From contig NZ_LABY01000028.1 in assembly GCF_001043975.1 (NCBI RefSeq), positions 1-50,049 of the forward strand: DNA of 50,049 nucleotides, read 5' to 3'. Positions 33,984 to 43,972 of this stretch are shown one piece after another. The notes beneath the pieces are model-generated. The model made no database searches and had not been told where the DNA came from. It saw nothing but the letters and a program-made list of their open reading frames with translations. Source of the stretch: Methylobacterium variabile. Its GTDB lineage: Bacteria; Pseudomonadota; Alphaproteobacteria; Rhizobiales; Beijerinckiaceae. The first letter of the stretch is position 1. The number at the start of each line of letters is the position of its first letter. A program made the position numbers and the translations under genes.

Positions 33984-34051
33984 GGCGCCGGTTACCCGGC
34001 GCCTCTCATCCGGGAGCGGTCCTCTTCCCCTCGGACGGGAAGGAGGACCGC
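33984..34051. terminator. Two tandem hairpins between xseA and trcR
   Basis: GGCGCCGG/CCGGCGCC with a TTAC loop (33984-34003) starts two bases after the xseA stop. GCGGTCCTCTTCCC pairs with GGGAAGGAGGACCGC with a single bulge at 34016-34051. Together they probably terminate xseA and, in reverse, the convergent trcR. Confidence 0.6.
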
Positions 34052-34109
34052 GTCAGCCTTGGCGACGAACCAGGCTCGGATACCGAGACGGCGTGCGAGC
34101 CGTCCGCGC

Positions 34110-34823
34110 TCAGTACTCGTCGTCCTCGTCCTCTTCGCCCTTCCGCATCGGCTTCAGGCGCGCGAAGACCGAATCGGCGTCCAGGCGCTCGTCGCGGCCG
34201 GGGCGGCGATCCTCGTCGCGGTCCTCGGGTTCCGGCAGGACCGAGAGCTCGGGCGGCATCAGGGTTGCACCGCCCTCAGCGGACTCGACCAGCGGCCGGT
34301 CCTTGGCGGCGCGCTGGACCTCGAAGTCGAGGTCGATCTGCGAGCACAGGCCGAGGGTCACCGGGTCCATCGGCTGCAGCGAGCCCGAGTTCCAGTGGGT
34401 GCGCTCGCGGATCTGCTGAATCGTCGACTTGGTGGTGCCGACGAGGCGCATCACCTGTGCGTCCTTCAGCTCCGGGTGGTTGCGCAGCAGCCACAGGATG
34501 GCGTTCGGCCGGTCCTGGCGGCGGGAGAGGGGGGTGTAGCGCGGCCCCTTGGTGCGCTTGACCTCGGGCAGCTTCACCTTGGAGACCGCCACCTTCATGC
34601 GGTGGCTCGGGTTCTTCTGCGCCCGCTCGATCTCCTCGCGGGTGAGCTGGCCGGTCGAGACCGGGTCGAGGCCCTTGATGCCGGCCGCCACCTCGCCGTC
34701 GGCGATGCCTTTCACCTCGAGGGGGTGGAGCTTGCAGAAATCGGCGATCTGATCGAAGGACAGCGACGTGTTCTCGACGAGCCAGACGGCCGTCGCTTTC
34801 GGCATCAACGGGCCCTGGGACAT
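34110..34823 (-). CDS. trcR: Cell cycle transcriptional regulator TrcR (DUF1013)
   Basis: The 237-residue product is the alphaproteobacterial DUF1013/TrcR protein: LMPKATAVWLVENTSLSFDQ, IADFCKLHPLEVKGIADGEV, KNPSHRMKVAV, YTPLSRRQDRPNAILWLLRN, VMRLVGTTKSTIQQIRERTH and NSGSLQPMDPVTLGLCSQID, then an acidic disordered tail ending in EEDEDDEY. It associates with RNA polymerase and activates cell-cycle genes. AGGAGG precedes ATG 34823; ATG 34805 is an internal alternative. Confidence 0.95.
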   Translation of the reverse strand: MSQGPLMPKATAVWLVENTSLSFDQIADFCKLHPLEVKGIADGEVAAGIKGLDPVSTGQLTREEIERAQKNPSHRMKVAVSKVKLPEVKRTKGPRYTPLSRRQDRPNAILWLLRNHPELKDAQVMRLVGTTKSTIQQIRERTHWNSGSLQPMDPVTLGLCSQIDLDFEVQRAAKDRPLVESAEGGATLMPPELSVLPEPEDRDEDRRPGRDERLDADSVFARLKPMRKGEEDEDDEY

Positions 34824-35081
34824 ACCACACCTCCTCGGGCGTTCCGGCGGCGCGGAACGCGGCCTGCCGCTCCGTCGCGGAGCGGCCTTGCGACACGGCC
34901 CCTCGGCGCGACAGGACGCCCGGGGCGGAGCCGAGGGCCCCGCCGGCGTCCCGTGATGGTCAGGACGGCCTGTCTCACGCTGTGAGGGAATCGCCCGATA
35001 TATAGGCGCGTCTCAGGTCCGGCGCAAACCGGTTTCGCGGCCGGGCCGACTCCGCGGGGGGTTGTTGTCGTTCCCTGGGAC

Positions 35082-35108
35082 GCTCCGCCGCCGGACGGGC
35101 GGCGGAGC
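35082..35108 (-). terminator. Terminator hairpin after prs
   Basis: An 11-bp perfect stem (GCTCCGCCGCC with GGCGGCGGAGC) and 5-nt loop lies eight bases beyond the prs stop in the leftward direction. No T run follows. Confidence 0.65.
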
Positions 35109-35115
35109 CGGTCCG

Positions 35116-36060
<945 letters not shown>

Positions 36061-36318
36061 CGTGCTTCCATCGTGGCCCGCACCGAGACCCCGGCGCTGC
36101 CGCGCGGCGCTCGAATCGAGCCCGCGCACGCCGGGTTGAGGAGGATCGCATCGAGCTTCGCGCGAATGCGGGCCCCTCGCGCGACGATGCTCTCGTGTGA
36201 CGGGCGAGGCTCTTACCAGTGCCGGGATACCGTCACAATGCTTTCATGTGCGCCGGAATGCGCAAGTCCCCGGCTTTCACACGCACGGAGACTGCATTCG
36301 CGGGCGCAAGGGTGCGTC

Positions 36319-36570
36319 TCAGGGCTGCAGGAGCCGGTGGAGGTGCACGATGAAGTAGCGCGTCTGGGCGCTGTCGACCGTCTGCTGCGCCTTGGCCTTC
36401 CAGGCCATGGCGGCGCTGGCGTAGTCGGGGAAGATGCCGACCACGTCGAGCTTCGAGAGGTCGCGGAAGGTCACGCTGTCGAGGTCGGTCAGCTCGCCGC
36501 CGAACACGAGGTGGAGGAGCTGCTTGGACTCCTGCGAGGTCGCCGGCGTGTCGTTGCCCAGGTTGCTCAT
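36319..36570 (-). CDS. DUF4170 family protein
   Basis: The 83-residue protein contains LLHLVFGGELTDLDSVTF, LDVVGIFPDYASAAMAWKAK and TRYFIVHLHRLLQP, the DUF4170 pattern found across Alphaproteobacteria. Its role is unknown. ATG 36570 was chosen because GGAGA lies eight bases upstream; ATG 36576 is too close to that site. Confidence 0.85.
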   Translation of the reverse strand: MSNLGNDTPATSQESKQLLHLVFGGELTDLDSVTFRDLSKLDVVGIFPDYASAAMAWKAKAQQTVDSAQTRYFIVHLHRLLQP

Positions 36571-36625
36571 GCGCATCGTCTCCGCGTGCCGCCCTGAAGC
36601 CGTCCCCGCCCGGTCCGGCGGGACG

Positions 36626-36648
36626 GCGCCTGCCCGATGGGCAGGCGC
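36626..36648 (-). promoter_or_regulatory. Tight hairpin upstream of the DUF4170 gene
   Basis: GCGCCTGCCC pairs with GGGCAGGCGC around a GAT loop, 56 bp upstream of the start codon. It may lie in the 5' untranslated region, or it may be a further structure downstream of the Old Yellow Enzyme gene on the same strand. Confidence 0.3.
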
Positions 36649-36703
36649 GAAGCGGCGTCGCAAACGCCGGGCCGGACGTCAAGCCGGATCATGCCGCAGC
36701 GCA

Positions 36704-36737
36704 CGCGGGCGAACCGGCCCGGAGGGGTTCGCCCGCG
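36704..36737 (-). terminator. Terminator hairpin after the Old Yellow Enzyme gene
   Basis: CGCGGGCGAACC pairs perfectly with GGTTCGCCCGCG (12 bp, 10-nt loop), seven bases past the stop codon. Confidence 0.7.
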
Positions 36738-36743
36738 CGGGCC

Positions 36744-37826
36744 TCAGGCGGAGGCGAGCGCCGGGTAGTCGATGTAGCCCTCGGGACCCTGGCTGTACCA
36801 GGTCTTGAAGTCGTCCTTGTTGAGGGGCGCGCCCTTGGCGATCCGCTCCGGCAGGTCGGGATTGGCGAGGTAGGGGCGACCGAACGCGATCGCGTCGGCC
36901 CGGCCCTCGTCGAGGGCGGTCTGCGCCTTCGGGCCGTCGAAGTCGGAGTTCAGCACCAGGGGGCCCCGGAAGGCGGCCTTGATGGCGGGCGCGACGGCCG
37001 GGCGGGCGGCCTTGCCGAAGGTGCCGCCGGGCCCGGGCTCGCGCAGTTCGAGGAAGGCGATGCCGATCTCCGACAAGGCGGAGGCGGCCGCCGAGAACAG
37101 CGTCTCGGGATCGGGGTCGTCGACGCCCTGGATCGGCTCGTTCGGCGACAGGCGCACGCCGGTGCGGTCGGCCCCGACGGTGTCGGCCACGGTGCGGGCG
37201 ACCTCGGAGAGGAGGCGGATGCGGTTCTCCACCGAGCCGCCGTAGCGGTCCTGGCGCAGGTTGCTGCCCGAGCGCAGGAACTGGTCGATGAGGTAGCCGT
37301 TCGCGGCGTGGATCTGCACCCCGTCGAAGCCGGCCTCGATCGCGTTGCGGGCGGCCTTGGCGTAGTCCTCGAGCAGGCGGGGGATCTCGTCCTCCCGCAG
37401 CGCCCGGGCCTCGGCGTAGGGCTTCTTGCCCGTGTAGGTGTGGGCCTGGTCGGGCGCCGTGGTGGCGGAGGCCGAGACCGGCTTCTCCCCGCCGAGGAAG
37501 TCGGGATGGACCACCCGGCCCATGTGCCAGAGCTGGGCGGCGATGCGCCCGCCGGCCTCATGAACCGCCGCCACGACCGGCTTCCAGGCCTCGACCTGTT
37601 CAGGGCTCCACAGGCCGGGGGCGAACGGCCAGCCGGTGCCCTCCTGGGAGATGCCGGTGGCCTCGCTGATGATCAGGCCGGCGCCGGCGCGCTGCCGGTA
37701 GTACTCGGCCATGATCGGGGTCGGCACGTGGGCCTTGGTCGCGCGGCCACGCGTCAGCGGCGCCATCAGGATGCGGTTCGGCGCCGCGATGGCGCCGAGC
37801 TGGATCGGATCGAACAGGGACGGCAC
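36744..37826 (-). CDS. Alkene reductase (Old Yellow Enzyme family, NemA-like)
   Basis: The 360-residue FMN oxidoreductase has LFDPIQLGAIAAPNRILMAP, GAGLIISEATGISQEGTGWP, AAQLWHMGRVVHPDFL with the active-site tryptophan, GFDGVQIHAANGYLIDQFLR with the His/Asn pair, NLRQDRYGGSVENRIRLL and AIAFGRPYLANPDLPERI. It reduces activated C=C bonds or nitro groups with NAD(P)H. The start is GTG 37826 with GGAGA upstream. It is monocistronic with its own terminator. Confidence 0.93.
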   Translation of the reverse strand: MPSLFDPIQLGAIAAPNRILMAPLTRGRATKAHVPTPIMAEYYRQRAGAGLIISEATGISQEGTGWPFAPGLWSPEQVEAWKPVVAAVHEAGGRIAAQLWHMGRVVHPDFLGGEKPVSASATTAPDQAHTYTGKKPYAEARALREDEIPRLLEDYAKAARNAIEAGFDGVQIHAANGYLIDQFLRSGSNLRQDRYGGSVENRIRLLSEVARTVADTVGADRTGVRLSPNEPIQGVDDPDPETLFSAAASALSEIGIAFLELREPGPGGTFGKAARPAVAPAIKAAFRGPLVLNSDFDGPKAQTALDEGRADAIAFGRPYLANPDLPERIAKGAPLNKDDFKTWYSQGPEGYIDYPALASA

Positions 37827-37960
37827 TCGGGAATTCTCCGGATCAAGCCCGGCTTCAAGGGCCGGGCGACGCCCGGGAGATGGGTGCTGCAGCGCAGCAG
37901 ACCAGGGTCGGAGCCGGCGGCCCTTACCGTGATGTGCGCTGCCTCACGTCGCGCCCGGGA

Positions 37961-38365
37961 TTAAGACTTGTCCATCTGCTCACGAGCGTCCGACACCGCC
38001 TTCATGCAGCCGGCCTCGTCGCCCTTCTTGTCGAGCTCGCGGGCGCGGTTGAGGCTGGCGCGGGCCTCCATCACGCCGGTGCCGCCGCCGCTCGCCTTGG
38101 CGACGTCGGCGGTGGCCTGCGTCTCGGCGGAGCCGGGGGCCGGGCCCTTGGGGAGGGCGGAGGGGCTGGTGCCCTTCTCGGTCGCGGCCTCGGCCTGGGC
38201 CTCGCGGCGCGACGCCACCTCCTTGCCGCCGCTCGAGGCCGCGATGGTCTCGCGGCCCTTCTCGGTCAGCCGCGGCTCGAGCGCCGAGATCTCGGTGCTG
38301 CAGGCGCCGGCGAGCGCCGGACCGGCGAGGCCGGCGAGCAGGCCGGCCGCGAGGATGAGCTTCAT
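37961..38365 (-). CDS. Secreted hypothetical protein, 134 residues
   Basis: The protein has a clear signal peptide (MKLILAAGLLAGLAGPALAG) and a hydrophilic, low-complexity Ala/Lys/Glu-rich mature part with two cysteines (ACSTEIS and AGCMKAVS) that may form a disulfide. The C-terminal helix MEARASLNRARELDKKGDEA resembles small periplasmic helical proteins. GGGAGGGA precedes ATG 38365. No family recognised. Tandem repeats lie just upstream. Confidence 0.7.
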   Translation of the reverse strand: MKLILAAGLLAGLAGPALAGACSTEISALEPRLTEKGRETIAASSGGKEVASRREAQAEAATEKGTSPSALPKGPAPGSAETQATADVAKASGGGTGVMEARASLNRARELDKKGDEAGCMKAVSDAREQMDKS

Positions 38366-38383
38366 GGCGTGTCCCTCCCTATG

Positions 38384-38430
38384 GTTGAACCTTGCCCTAT
38401 CGTTGAACCTTGCCCGTTCCTGAACCTTGG
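38384..38430. repeat. Three ~18-bp tandem repeats upstream of the secreted protein gene
   Basis: GTTGAACCTTGCCC occurs at 38384 and 38402 (18 bp apart), and CTGAACCTTGG at about 38420 is a third partial copy. They lie within 20-65 bp of the leftward start codon, in the expected promoter and leader region. Confidence 0.6.
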
Positions 38431-38544
38431 CGCGAAGGGCTCCGGTCCGCGAACACCGGCCCGGGGGTGGGGGTTCCGCGGAGCCGCGACGCGCATCGAG
38501 AAAAGGGCCGCCCCCGGGCGGGAGGCGGCCCTCGTCGCGACGGT

Positions 38545-38567
38545 CCGCGGGGCCTCACGCCCCGCGG
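38545..38567 (-). terminator. Terminator hairpin after the molybdenum oxidoreductase operon
   Basis: CCGCGGGGC pairs with GCCCCGCGG around CTCAC, nine bases past the stop of the large subunit. Confidence 0.65.
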
Positions 38568-38575
38568 GATCTCGC

Positions 38576-40927
38576 TCACGCGCTGAGCTTGTCGCGCATC
38601 GGCAGCTGGCGGATGCGCCGGCCGGTCGCCGCGAAGATCGCGTTGGCGATGGCCGGCGCCACCGGCGGCACGCCGGGCTCGCCGACGCCGCCGAGCGGCT
38701 TGTCCCAGGACCCGCCCTGCACGAGGTGGACGTTGATGACCTTGGGCGCGGCGTCGATGCGGGTCAGCTCGTAGGTGTCGTAGTTGTCCTGGACGGCGCG
38801 GCCGTTCTTGAAGGTGATCTGGGCGGTGAGCGCCAGGCCCATGCCCATCACCACCGCGCCTTCGAGCTGCGAGCGCACCCGCTCCGGGTTGACCTGCTGG
38901 CCGCTGTCGATGGCGATGTCGACCCGCTGGACGGTGACCTCGCCCTTCGGCCCGACCTCGACCTCGGCGACCGCCGCCGTGTAGGTCACGAAGCTGTAAT
39001 GCGCCGCGATGCCGAGGCCGCGGCCCTTCTCCACCTTGCGGCCCCACTCGGCGCCCTTGGCCACCGCCTCGATCACCCCGCGCAGGCGCCCGGTGTCGAA
39101 GGGATAGCGCGAGGGATCCTCGCCGTAGTTCCAGGCATCGCCCAGCTTGACCGGATCGAGGATCCGGGCCGGGCCGATGACGTCGAGGAGGTAGTCCTTC
39201 GGGTCGCGGCCGGCCATGTGGGCGAGCTCGGCCAGGAACGACTGCACCGCGAAGGCCCGCGGGATGTTCGAGACCGAGCGGAACCAGCCGATGCGGACAT
39301 GCGCCTCGGCCGGCGGGTTCTCCATCCGCATGTTGGGGATGTTGAACGGCACGTTGACGAGGCCCATGCCGAGCTCGATCGGGATCTGCTCCTTGGCGCC
39401 GGCGACGAAGGTCGAGCCGATGGTCGGGGCCGCGCTGCGGTGCAGCCAGGCGATCGGCATGCCCTTGTCGTCGAGGCCGGCCTCCAGGCGCTCCACCGAG
39501 ACCGTGTGGTAGTAGCCGTGGTGGAGGTCGTCCTCGCGGGTCCAGGTCATCTTGACCGGGGCGCCGTCGACCGCCTGCGAGCAGAGCGCCGCCTCGACGA
39601 AGTAGTCGGGCTTCGACTTGCGGCCGAAGCCGCCGCCGAGCAGCGTCACGTTGACGGTGACGTTCTTGGGATCGAGGTTGAGGCGCTTGGCGATGCGGTC
39701 GCGGGCGGCCTGGGGCGACTGCACGCAGCCCCAGGCCTCGACCTTGCCGTCCTTGCCCACCCGCACCGTCGCGGCCGGCGGCTCCATCGGGGCCTGGACG
39801 AGGTGGGGGATGTAGTACTCGGCCTCGAGGCGCTTGGCCGCCTTCTTCATCGCCGCGTCGACGTCACCCTCCTGGCGCACCACCTTGCCGGGCTTGCGCA
39901 CGGCCTCTTCCAAGGTGGCCCGATAGGCGTCCGAGTCGTAACTCGCGTTGGGGCCGTCGTCGAAGGCGGGGTTGAGCGCCTCGCGGCCCTTGATCGCCGC
40001 CCAGGTGTTGCGGGCGATGACCGCGACGCCGCCCGTCGGCATGAACTCGTAGGGCGGGGCCGGGGGGTCGATGGTGACGACCTTGACGACGCCCGGCACC
40101 TTCAGGGCCGCCGCCTCGTCGAAGCTCTTGACCTTGCCGCCGAAGACCGGCGGGCGGGCGACCACGGCGTAGAGCATCCCCTCGACGCGGGTGTCGAGGC
40201 CGTACTGCGCCGTGCCGGTGGTGATGCCGACGTTGTCGATGAGGCCGACCCGGCCCTTGCCGATGTAGCGGAAGGCCGACGGGTCCTTGAGCGTCACCTT
40301 GGCCCGGTCGGGCACCGGCATCGAGGCAGCGGCCTGCGCCACGTCGCCGTAGCCAAGCTTGCGGCCGGACTTGGCGTGGGTGAGCGTGTGGTTCTCCGCC
40401 GTCACCTCGGAGGCCGGGACGCCCCACTGCTTGGCGGCGGCCTCGATCAGCATGGCGCGGGCCGCGGCGCCGGCCCGGCGCAGGGGCATGAAGAAGTGGC
40501 GCAGCGAGCGCGAGCCGTCGGTGTCCTGGTTGCCGAAGCGCTCCTCGTCGCCGTGGGCCTGGGCGACCTTGACCCGGCCCCAGTCGGCCTCGAGCTCGTC
40601 GGCGATCACGAAGGCGACGGAGGTGCGCACGCCCTGGCCCATCTCGGCGCGGGTGCAGGTCACCGTCACGGCGCCGTCCGGCGCGATGGCGATGAACAGG
40701 GTCGGGTCGTCGCGCCAGCCATGCGGCATGCCGTCGGCGCCGAAGCCCTTCTCGGCGGCGATCGCTCCCTTGGGCTTCAGCGACAGGGCGAGCACCAGGG
40801 CGCCGGCGCCGGCCAGCAGCCCGCGGCGGCTGAGCTGGCCCGCGGGAGCGTGCGCGATCGCGGAATCCGGCTCGTCGGCCGGGGCCGCGGTGATGAGCGA
40901 GAGGAAGGAGGAGGGATCTTGGATCAC
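38576..40927 (-). CDS. Molybdopterin-binding large subunit, IorB / xanthine dehydrogenase family
   Basis: The 783-residue protein is the molybdenum subunit of an isoquinoline 1-oxidoreductase/aldehyde oxidase-type enzyme. Visible motifs are a Tat signal ([20 protein letters not shown] at about 31-50), [70 protein letters not shown] and [19 protein letters not shown] with the catalytic glutamate. It hydroxylates heterocycles or oxidises aldehydes, probably in the periplasm. The GTG start at 40927 overlaps the small-subunit stop as GTGA, so translation is coupled. No cytochrome c subunit gene follows. Confidence 0.9.
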   Translation of the reverse strand: MIQDPSSFLSLITAAPADEPDSAIAHAPAGQLSRRGLLAGAGALVLALSLKPKGAIAAEKGFGADGMPHGWRDDPTLFIAIAPDGAVTVTCTRAEMGQGVRTSVAFVIADELEADWGRVKVAQAHGDEERFGNQDTDGSRSLRHFFMPLRRAGAAARAMLIEAAAKQWGVPASEVTAENHTLTHAKSGRKLGYGDVAQAAASMPVPDRAKVTLKDPSAFRYIGKGRVGLIDNVGITTGTAQYGLDTRVEGMLYAVVARPPVFGGKVKSFDEAAALKVPGVVKVVTIDPPAPPYEFMPTGGVAVIARNTWAAIKGREALNPAFDDGPNASYDSDAYRATLEEAVRKPGKVVRQEGDVDAAMKKAAKRLEAEYYIPHLVQAPMEPPAATVRVGKDGKVEAWGCVQSPQAARDRIAKRLNLDPKNVTVNVTLLGGGFGRKSKPDYFVEAALCSQAVDGAPVKMTWTREDDLHHGYYHTVSVERLEAGLDDKGMPIAWLHRSAAPTIGSTFVAGAKEQIPIELGMGLVNVPFNIPNMRMENPPAEAHVRIGWFRSVSNIPRAFAVQSFLAELAHMAGRDPKDYLLDVIGPARILDPVKLGDAWNYGEDPSRYPFDTGRLRGVIEAVAKGAEWGRKVEKGRGLGIAAHYSFVTYTAAVAEVEVGPKGEVTVQRVDIAIDSGQQVNPERVRSQLEGAVVMGMGLALTAQITFKNGRAVQDNYDTYELTRIDAAPKVINVHLVQGGSWDKPLGGVGEPGVPPVAPAIANAIFAATGRRIRQLPMRDKLSA

Positions 40928-41403
40928 AGGCGATCTCCCTGTCCGGCCTTCGGGGTCAGCCCCGCCGCCTGCTTGATGGCGGCGCGGATGCGCGGATAGG
41001 TGCCGCAGCGGCAGAGATTGCCGCTCATCGTCGAATCGATGTCGGCGTCGGTGGGCTTGGGCGTATCCTTGAGGAGCGCCGCCGCCTGCATGATCTGCCC
41101 GGTCTGGCAGTAGCCGCACTGCGCCACGTTCAGCTCGCGCCAGGCCGCCTGGACCGGGTGGTTGCCGTCCGGCGACAGGCCCTCGATGGTCACGACCGGC
41201 TGGCCGTCGGCGGCCGAGACCGGGGTCTGGCAGGCCCGCACCGCGGTGCCGCCGACATGGATGGTGCAGGCGCCGCAGGCCGCGACGCCGCAGCCGAACT
41301 TGGTGCCCGTCAGGCCGAGCTCGTCCCGCAGGTACCACAAGAGCGGCATCTCGGGATCGCCGTCGAAGCGGCGCTCCTCACCGTTCACGTTGAGCTTGAT
41401 CAT
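40924..41403 (-). CDS. 2Fe-2S small subunit, IorA type
   Basis: The 159-residue ferredoxin-like subunit has the plant-type cluster motif [20 protein letters not shown] and the second cluster CGYCQTGQ with [18 protein letters not shown]. It carries electrons away from the molybdenum subunit encoded next. ATG 41403 follows GGAGGG. It has no signal of its own, which fits export as a complex with the Tat-dependent large subunit. Confidence 0.93.
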   Translation of the reverse strand: MIKLNVNGEERRFDGDPEMPLLWYLRDELGLTGTKFGCGVAACGACTIHVGGTAVRACQTPVSAADGQPVVTIEGLSPDGNHPVQAAWRELNVAQCGYCQTGQIMQAAALLKDTPKPTDADIDSTMSGNLCRCGTYPRIRAAIKQAAGLTPKAGQGDRL

Positions 41404-42010
41404 CGTCGCCCTCCGGCTTCGGGAGGTGTTTCGGGCGCCCCGCGGACACGGCTCCGGTCGCGACGCCCGGCCTCCTCCCTCGTTCACTCAAAGTCTCGCG
41501 GCGCACCGGCCTTGCGGCCCGCACCTCGTTCCTCCCCGATCACGCCGCGCACGGCGCGCCTTCTTGCTTCCTTGGACGGCTCGCCCCGGACGGGCCAGTC
41601 CGCCTGGTCGCCCGAGCACATGAGAATGGTTTCAGGCTATGGATGGGTAACCCGGACGCGCGCGTGTCGGCAAGACGGCGCTCGCCGTCAGGTAGCAGCA
41701 CGGCCACCCTCGGCAACGCCTTGCCGGGGAGGAGGTTTTCGTGTATCGGCCCAACCTCTGGCAGTCCGTTGCTCAGGATGCCGCGTGCGGGGACCGAACA
41801 GTCCCGGCAGCGTGCTCCGGCCGGACTCTCCGGAAGACACGTTTCTGCCCGTCGATCATGCGCCGGCCCGCGCCCCATCACGTTTCGGGGAGCGGCGGTT
41901 CCGATCAGTCCCACGAGGGACTCTTGGGAACTCCGGCGGGCGGAAGCGGCCCGTTCATACGAGCCGCCGGCGCCGTCCCCTCGGAGAGAGCGGGACGAAA
42001 AGGAGCATAG
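41404..42010. other. Long gap upstream of rpsA, probably promoters and leader
   Basis: No protein gene is convincing in these 607 bp. One 90-codon frame from GTG 41741 has a fine ribosome-binding site (GGAGGAGG) and ends with TAG directly against the rpsA ATG, but its codon use lacks the strong G/C third-position bias of this genome. Short inverted repeats such as GACGGCG-CT-CGCCGTC near 41673 occur. I expect the rpsA promoter and a structured leader here, plus the leftward promoter of the molybdenum enzyme. Confidence 0.4.
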
Positions 42011-43723
42011 ATGTCCGCAGGTTTGCAAGGCGCCGCGTCGAGCCGCGAGGATTTCGCCGCCCTCCTGGAAGAGTCGTTCCGGGAGCACGAGATCACGGAA
42101 GGCTCCGTGGTCAAGGGCCGGGTGGTGGCGATCGAGAAGGACGTCGCCGTCATCGACATCGGGGCCAAGACCGAGGGCCGCGTCGCCCTCAAGGAGTTCA
42201 CGGGCCCCGGCCGTGACCAGCCGATCACCGTCGGCGACGAGGTCGAGGTCTACGTCGACCGCATCGAGAACGCGCTCGGCGAGGCCGTCATCTCGCGCGA
42301 CAAGGCGCGCCGCGAGGAGAGCTGGGTCAAGCTCGAGAAGGCGTTCGAGAACAACGAGCGCGTCAGCGGCACGATCTTCAACCAGGTCAAGGGCGGCTAC
42401 ACCGTCGACCTCGACGGCGCCGTGGCGTTCCTGCCGCGCTCGCAGGTCGATATCCGTCCGGTCCGCGACGTCACCCCGCTGATGGGCACGCCGCAGCCGT
42501 TCCAGATCCTCAAGATGGATCGCCGCCGCGGCAACATCGTGGTGTCGCGCCGCACCGTGCTCGAGGAGAGCCGGGCCGAGCAGCGCTCCGAGCTGGTGGC
42601 CAACCTCGAGGAGGGTCAGGTCATCGACGGCGTGGTCAAGAACATCACCGAGTACGGTGCGTTCGTCGACCTCGGCGGCATCGACGGCCTGCTGCACGTC
42701 ACCGACATGGCGTGGCGCCGCGTCAACCACCCGTCCGAGGTGGTCAACATCGGCCAGACCGTCAAGGTCAAGATCATCAAGATCAACCACGAGACGCACC
42801 GCATCTCGCTCGGCATCAAGCAGCTCCTGGCCGATCCGTGGGAGGGCATCGCCGCCCGCTACCCGGTCAACGCCAAGCTCAAGGGCCGCGTGACCAACAT
42901 CACCGACTACGGCGCCTTCGTGGAGCTGGAGCCGGGGATCGAGGGCCTGATCCACGTCTCGGAGATGAGCTGGACCAAGAAGAACGTCCATCCGGGCAAG
43001 ATCGTCTCCACCTCCCAGGAGGTCGAGGTTCAGATCCTGGAGGTCGATCCGGTCAAGCGCCGCATCTCGCTCGGCCTGAAGCAGACCCTGCAGAACCCGT
43101 GGGAGGCCTTCTCCGAGAAGCACCCGCCGGGCACCGAGGTCGAGGGCGAGGTCAAGAACAAGACCGAGTTCGGTCTGTTCATCGGCCTCGAGGGCGACGT
43201 CGACGGCATGGTCCACCTCTCGGACCTCGACTGGAACCGTCCAGGCGAGCAGGTCATCGACGAGTTCAAGAAGGGCGACGTGGTGCGCGCCCAGGTTCTC
43301 GACGTCGACGTCGAGAAGGAGCGCATCTCGCTCGGCATCAAGCAGCTCGCCGGCGACCCCTTCGCCGATGCCGGTGAAGGCATCCGCAAGGGCCAGGTCG
43401 TCACCTGCGAGGTGCTCGAGGTCAAGGACTCGGGGATCGAGGTCAAGATCGTCGATTCCGACCTCCAGGCCTTCATCCGCCGGGCCGACCTCGCCCGCGA
43501 GCGCAACGACCAGCGCCCTGAGCGCTTCGCCGCCGGCGAGAAGGTCGATGCCCGCGTGACGCAGTTCGACCGCAAGGCCCGCCGCGTCCAGCTCTCCATC
43601 AAGGCCCTCGAGATGGCCGAGGAGAAGGAGGCGATCGCCCAGTACGGCTCCGCCGATTCGGGCGCCTCGCTCGGCGACATCCTCGGCGCGGCCCTCAAGG
43701 CCCGCCAAGGCGACAAGAAGTAA
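42011..43723 (+). CDS. rpsA: Ribosomal protein S1
   Basis: The 570-residue protein has six S1 RNA-binding repeats. Recognisable ones include EGSVVKGRVVAIEKDVAVID, VKNITEYGAFVDLGGIDGLL, GRVTNITDYGAFVELEPGIE and GEVKNKTEFGLFIGLEGDVD, each followed by the ISLGIKQL-type linker. It helps the ribosome bind mRNAs with weak Shine-Dalgarno sites. AAAAGGAG lies close to ATG 42011. It is followed by two strong hairpins, then sppA and ihfB, a common order in Proteobacteria. Confidence 0.98.
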   Translation: MSAGLQGAASSREDFAALLEESFREHEITEGSVVKGRVVAIEKDVAVIDIGAKTEGRVALKEFTGPGRDQPITVGDEVEVYVDRIENALGEAVISRDKARREESWVKLEKAFENNERVSGTIFNQVKGGYTVDLDGAVAFLPRSQVDIRPVRDVTPLMGTPQPFQILKMDRRRGNIVVSRRTVLEESRAEQRSELVANLEEGQVIDGVVKNITEYGAFVDLGGIDGLLHVTDMAWRRVNHPSEVVNIGQTVKVKIIKINHETHRISLGIKQLLADPWEGIAARYPVNAKLKGRVTNITDYGAFVELEPGIEGLIHVSEMSWTKKNVHPGKIVSTSQEVEVQILEVDPVKRRISLGLKQTLQNPWEAFSEKHPPGTEVEGEVKNKTEFGLFIGLEGDVDGMVHLSDLDWNRPGEQVIDEFKKGDVVRAQVLDVDVEKERISLGIKQLAGDPFADAGEGIRKGQVVTCEVLEVKDSGIEVKIVDSDLQAFIRRADLARERNDQRPERFAAGEKVDARVTQFDRKARRVQLSIKALEMAEEKEAIAQYGSADSGASLGDILGAALKARQGDKK

Positions 43724-43730
43724 GGGATCC

Positions 43731-43802
43731 GTTCGGGCCGCTTGGGCCCGAACACCCGGACCGAAACCGAGCGCCCGCGCGGGGAATCCCCCCGCGCGGG
43801 CG
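43731..43802 (+). terminator. Double hairpin terminator after rpsA
   Basis: GTTCGGGCC/GGCCCGAAC with a GCTTG loop (43731-43753) is followed by a perfect 13-bp stem, CGCCCGCGCGGGG/CCCCGCGCGGGCG, with loop AATCC (43772-43802). Confidence 0.8.
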
Positions 43803-43972
43803 TTCCCGTGTCCGCATTACCGCGATCGGGGAGGGGACTGCGCCCAATCCTGCTCTTGCCGCTGCGCGACGGCCGGGGGTAGAACACGCCGGGAGCGAGG
43901 TTCGCCAATGACTTGCAGGGAACGACCCTGCACGGGCGGCCTCAGTAGGTCTGACCAGGATACGGGCGCCGC

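Noticed and set aside
41741..42010. 89-residue protein upstream of rpsA
   Set aside because: Despite a good ribosome-binding site, third codon positions are not strongly G/C, there is no recognisable motif, and internal codons such as AGA, CGA and AAA are unusual for this genome. Kept only as a leader observation.
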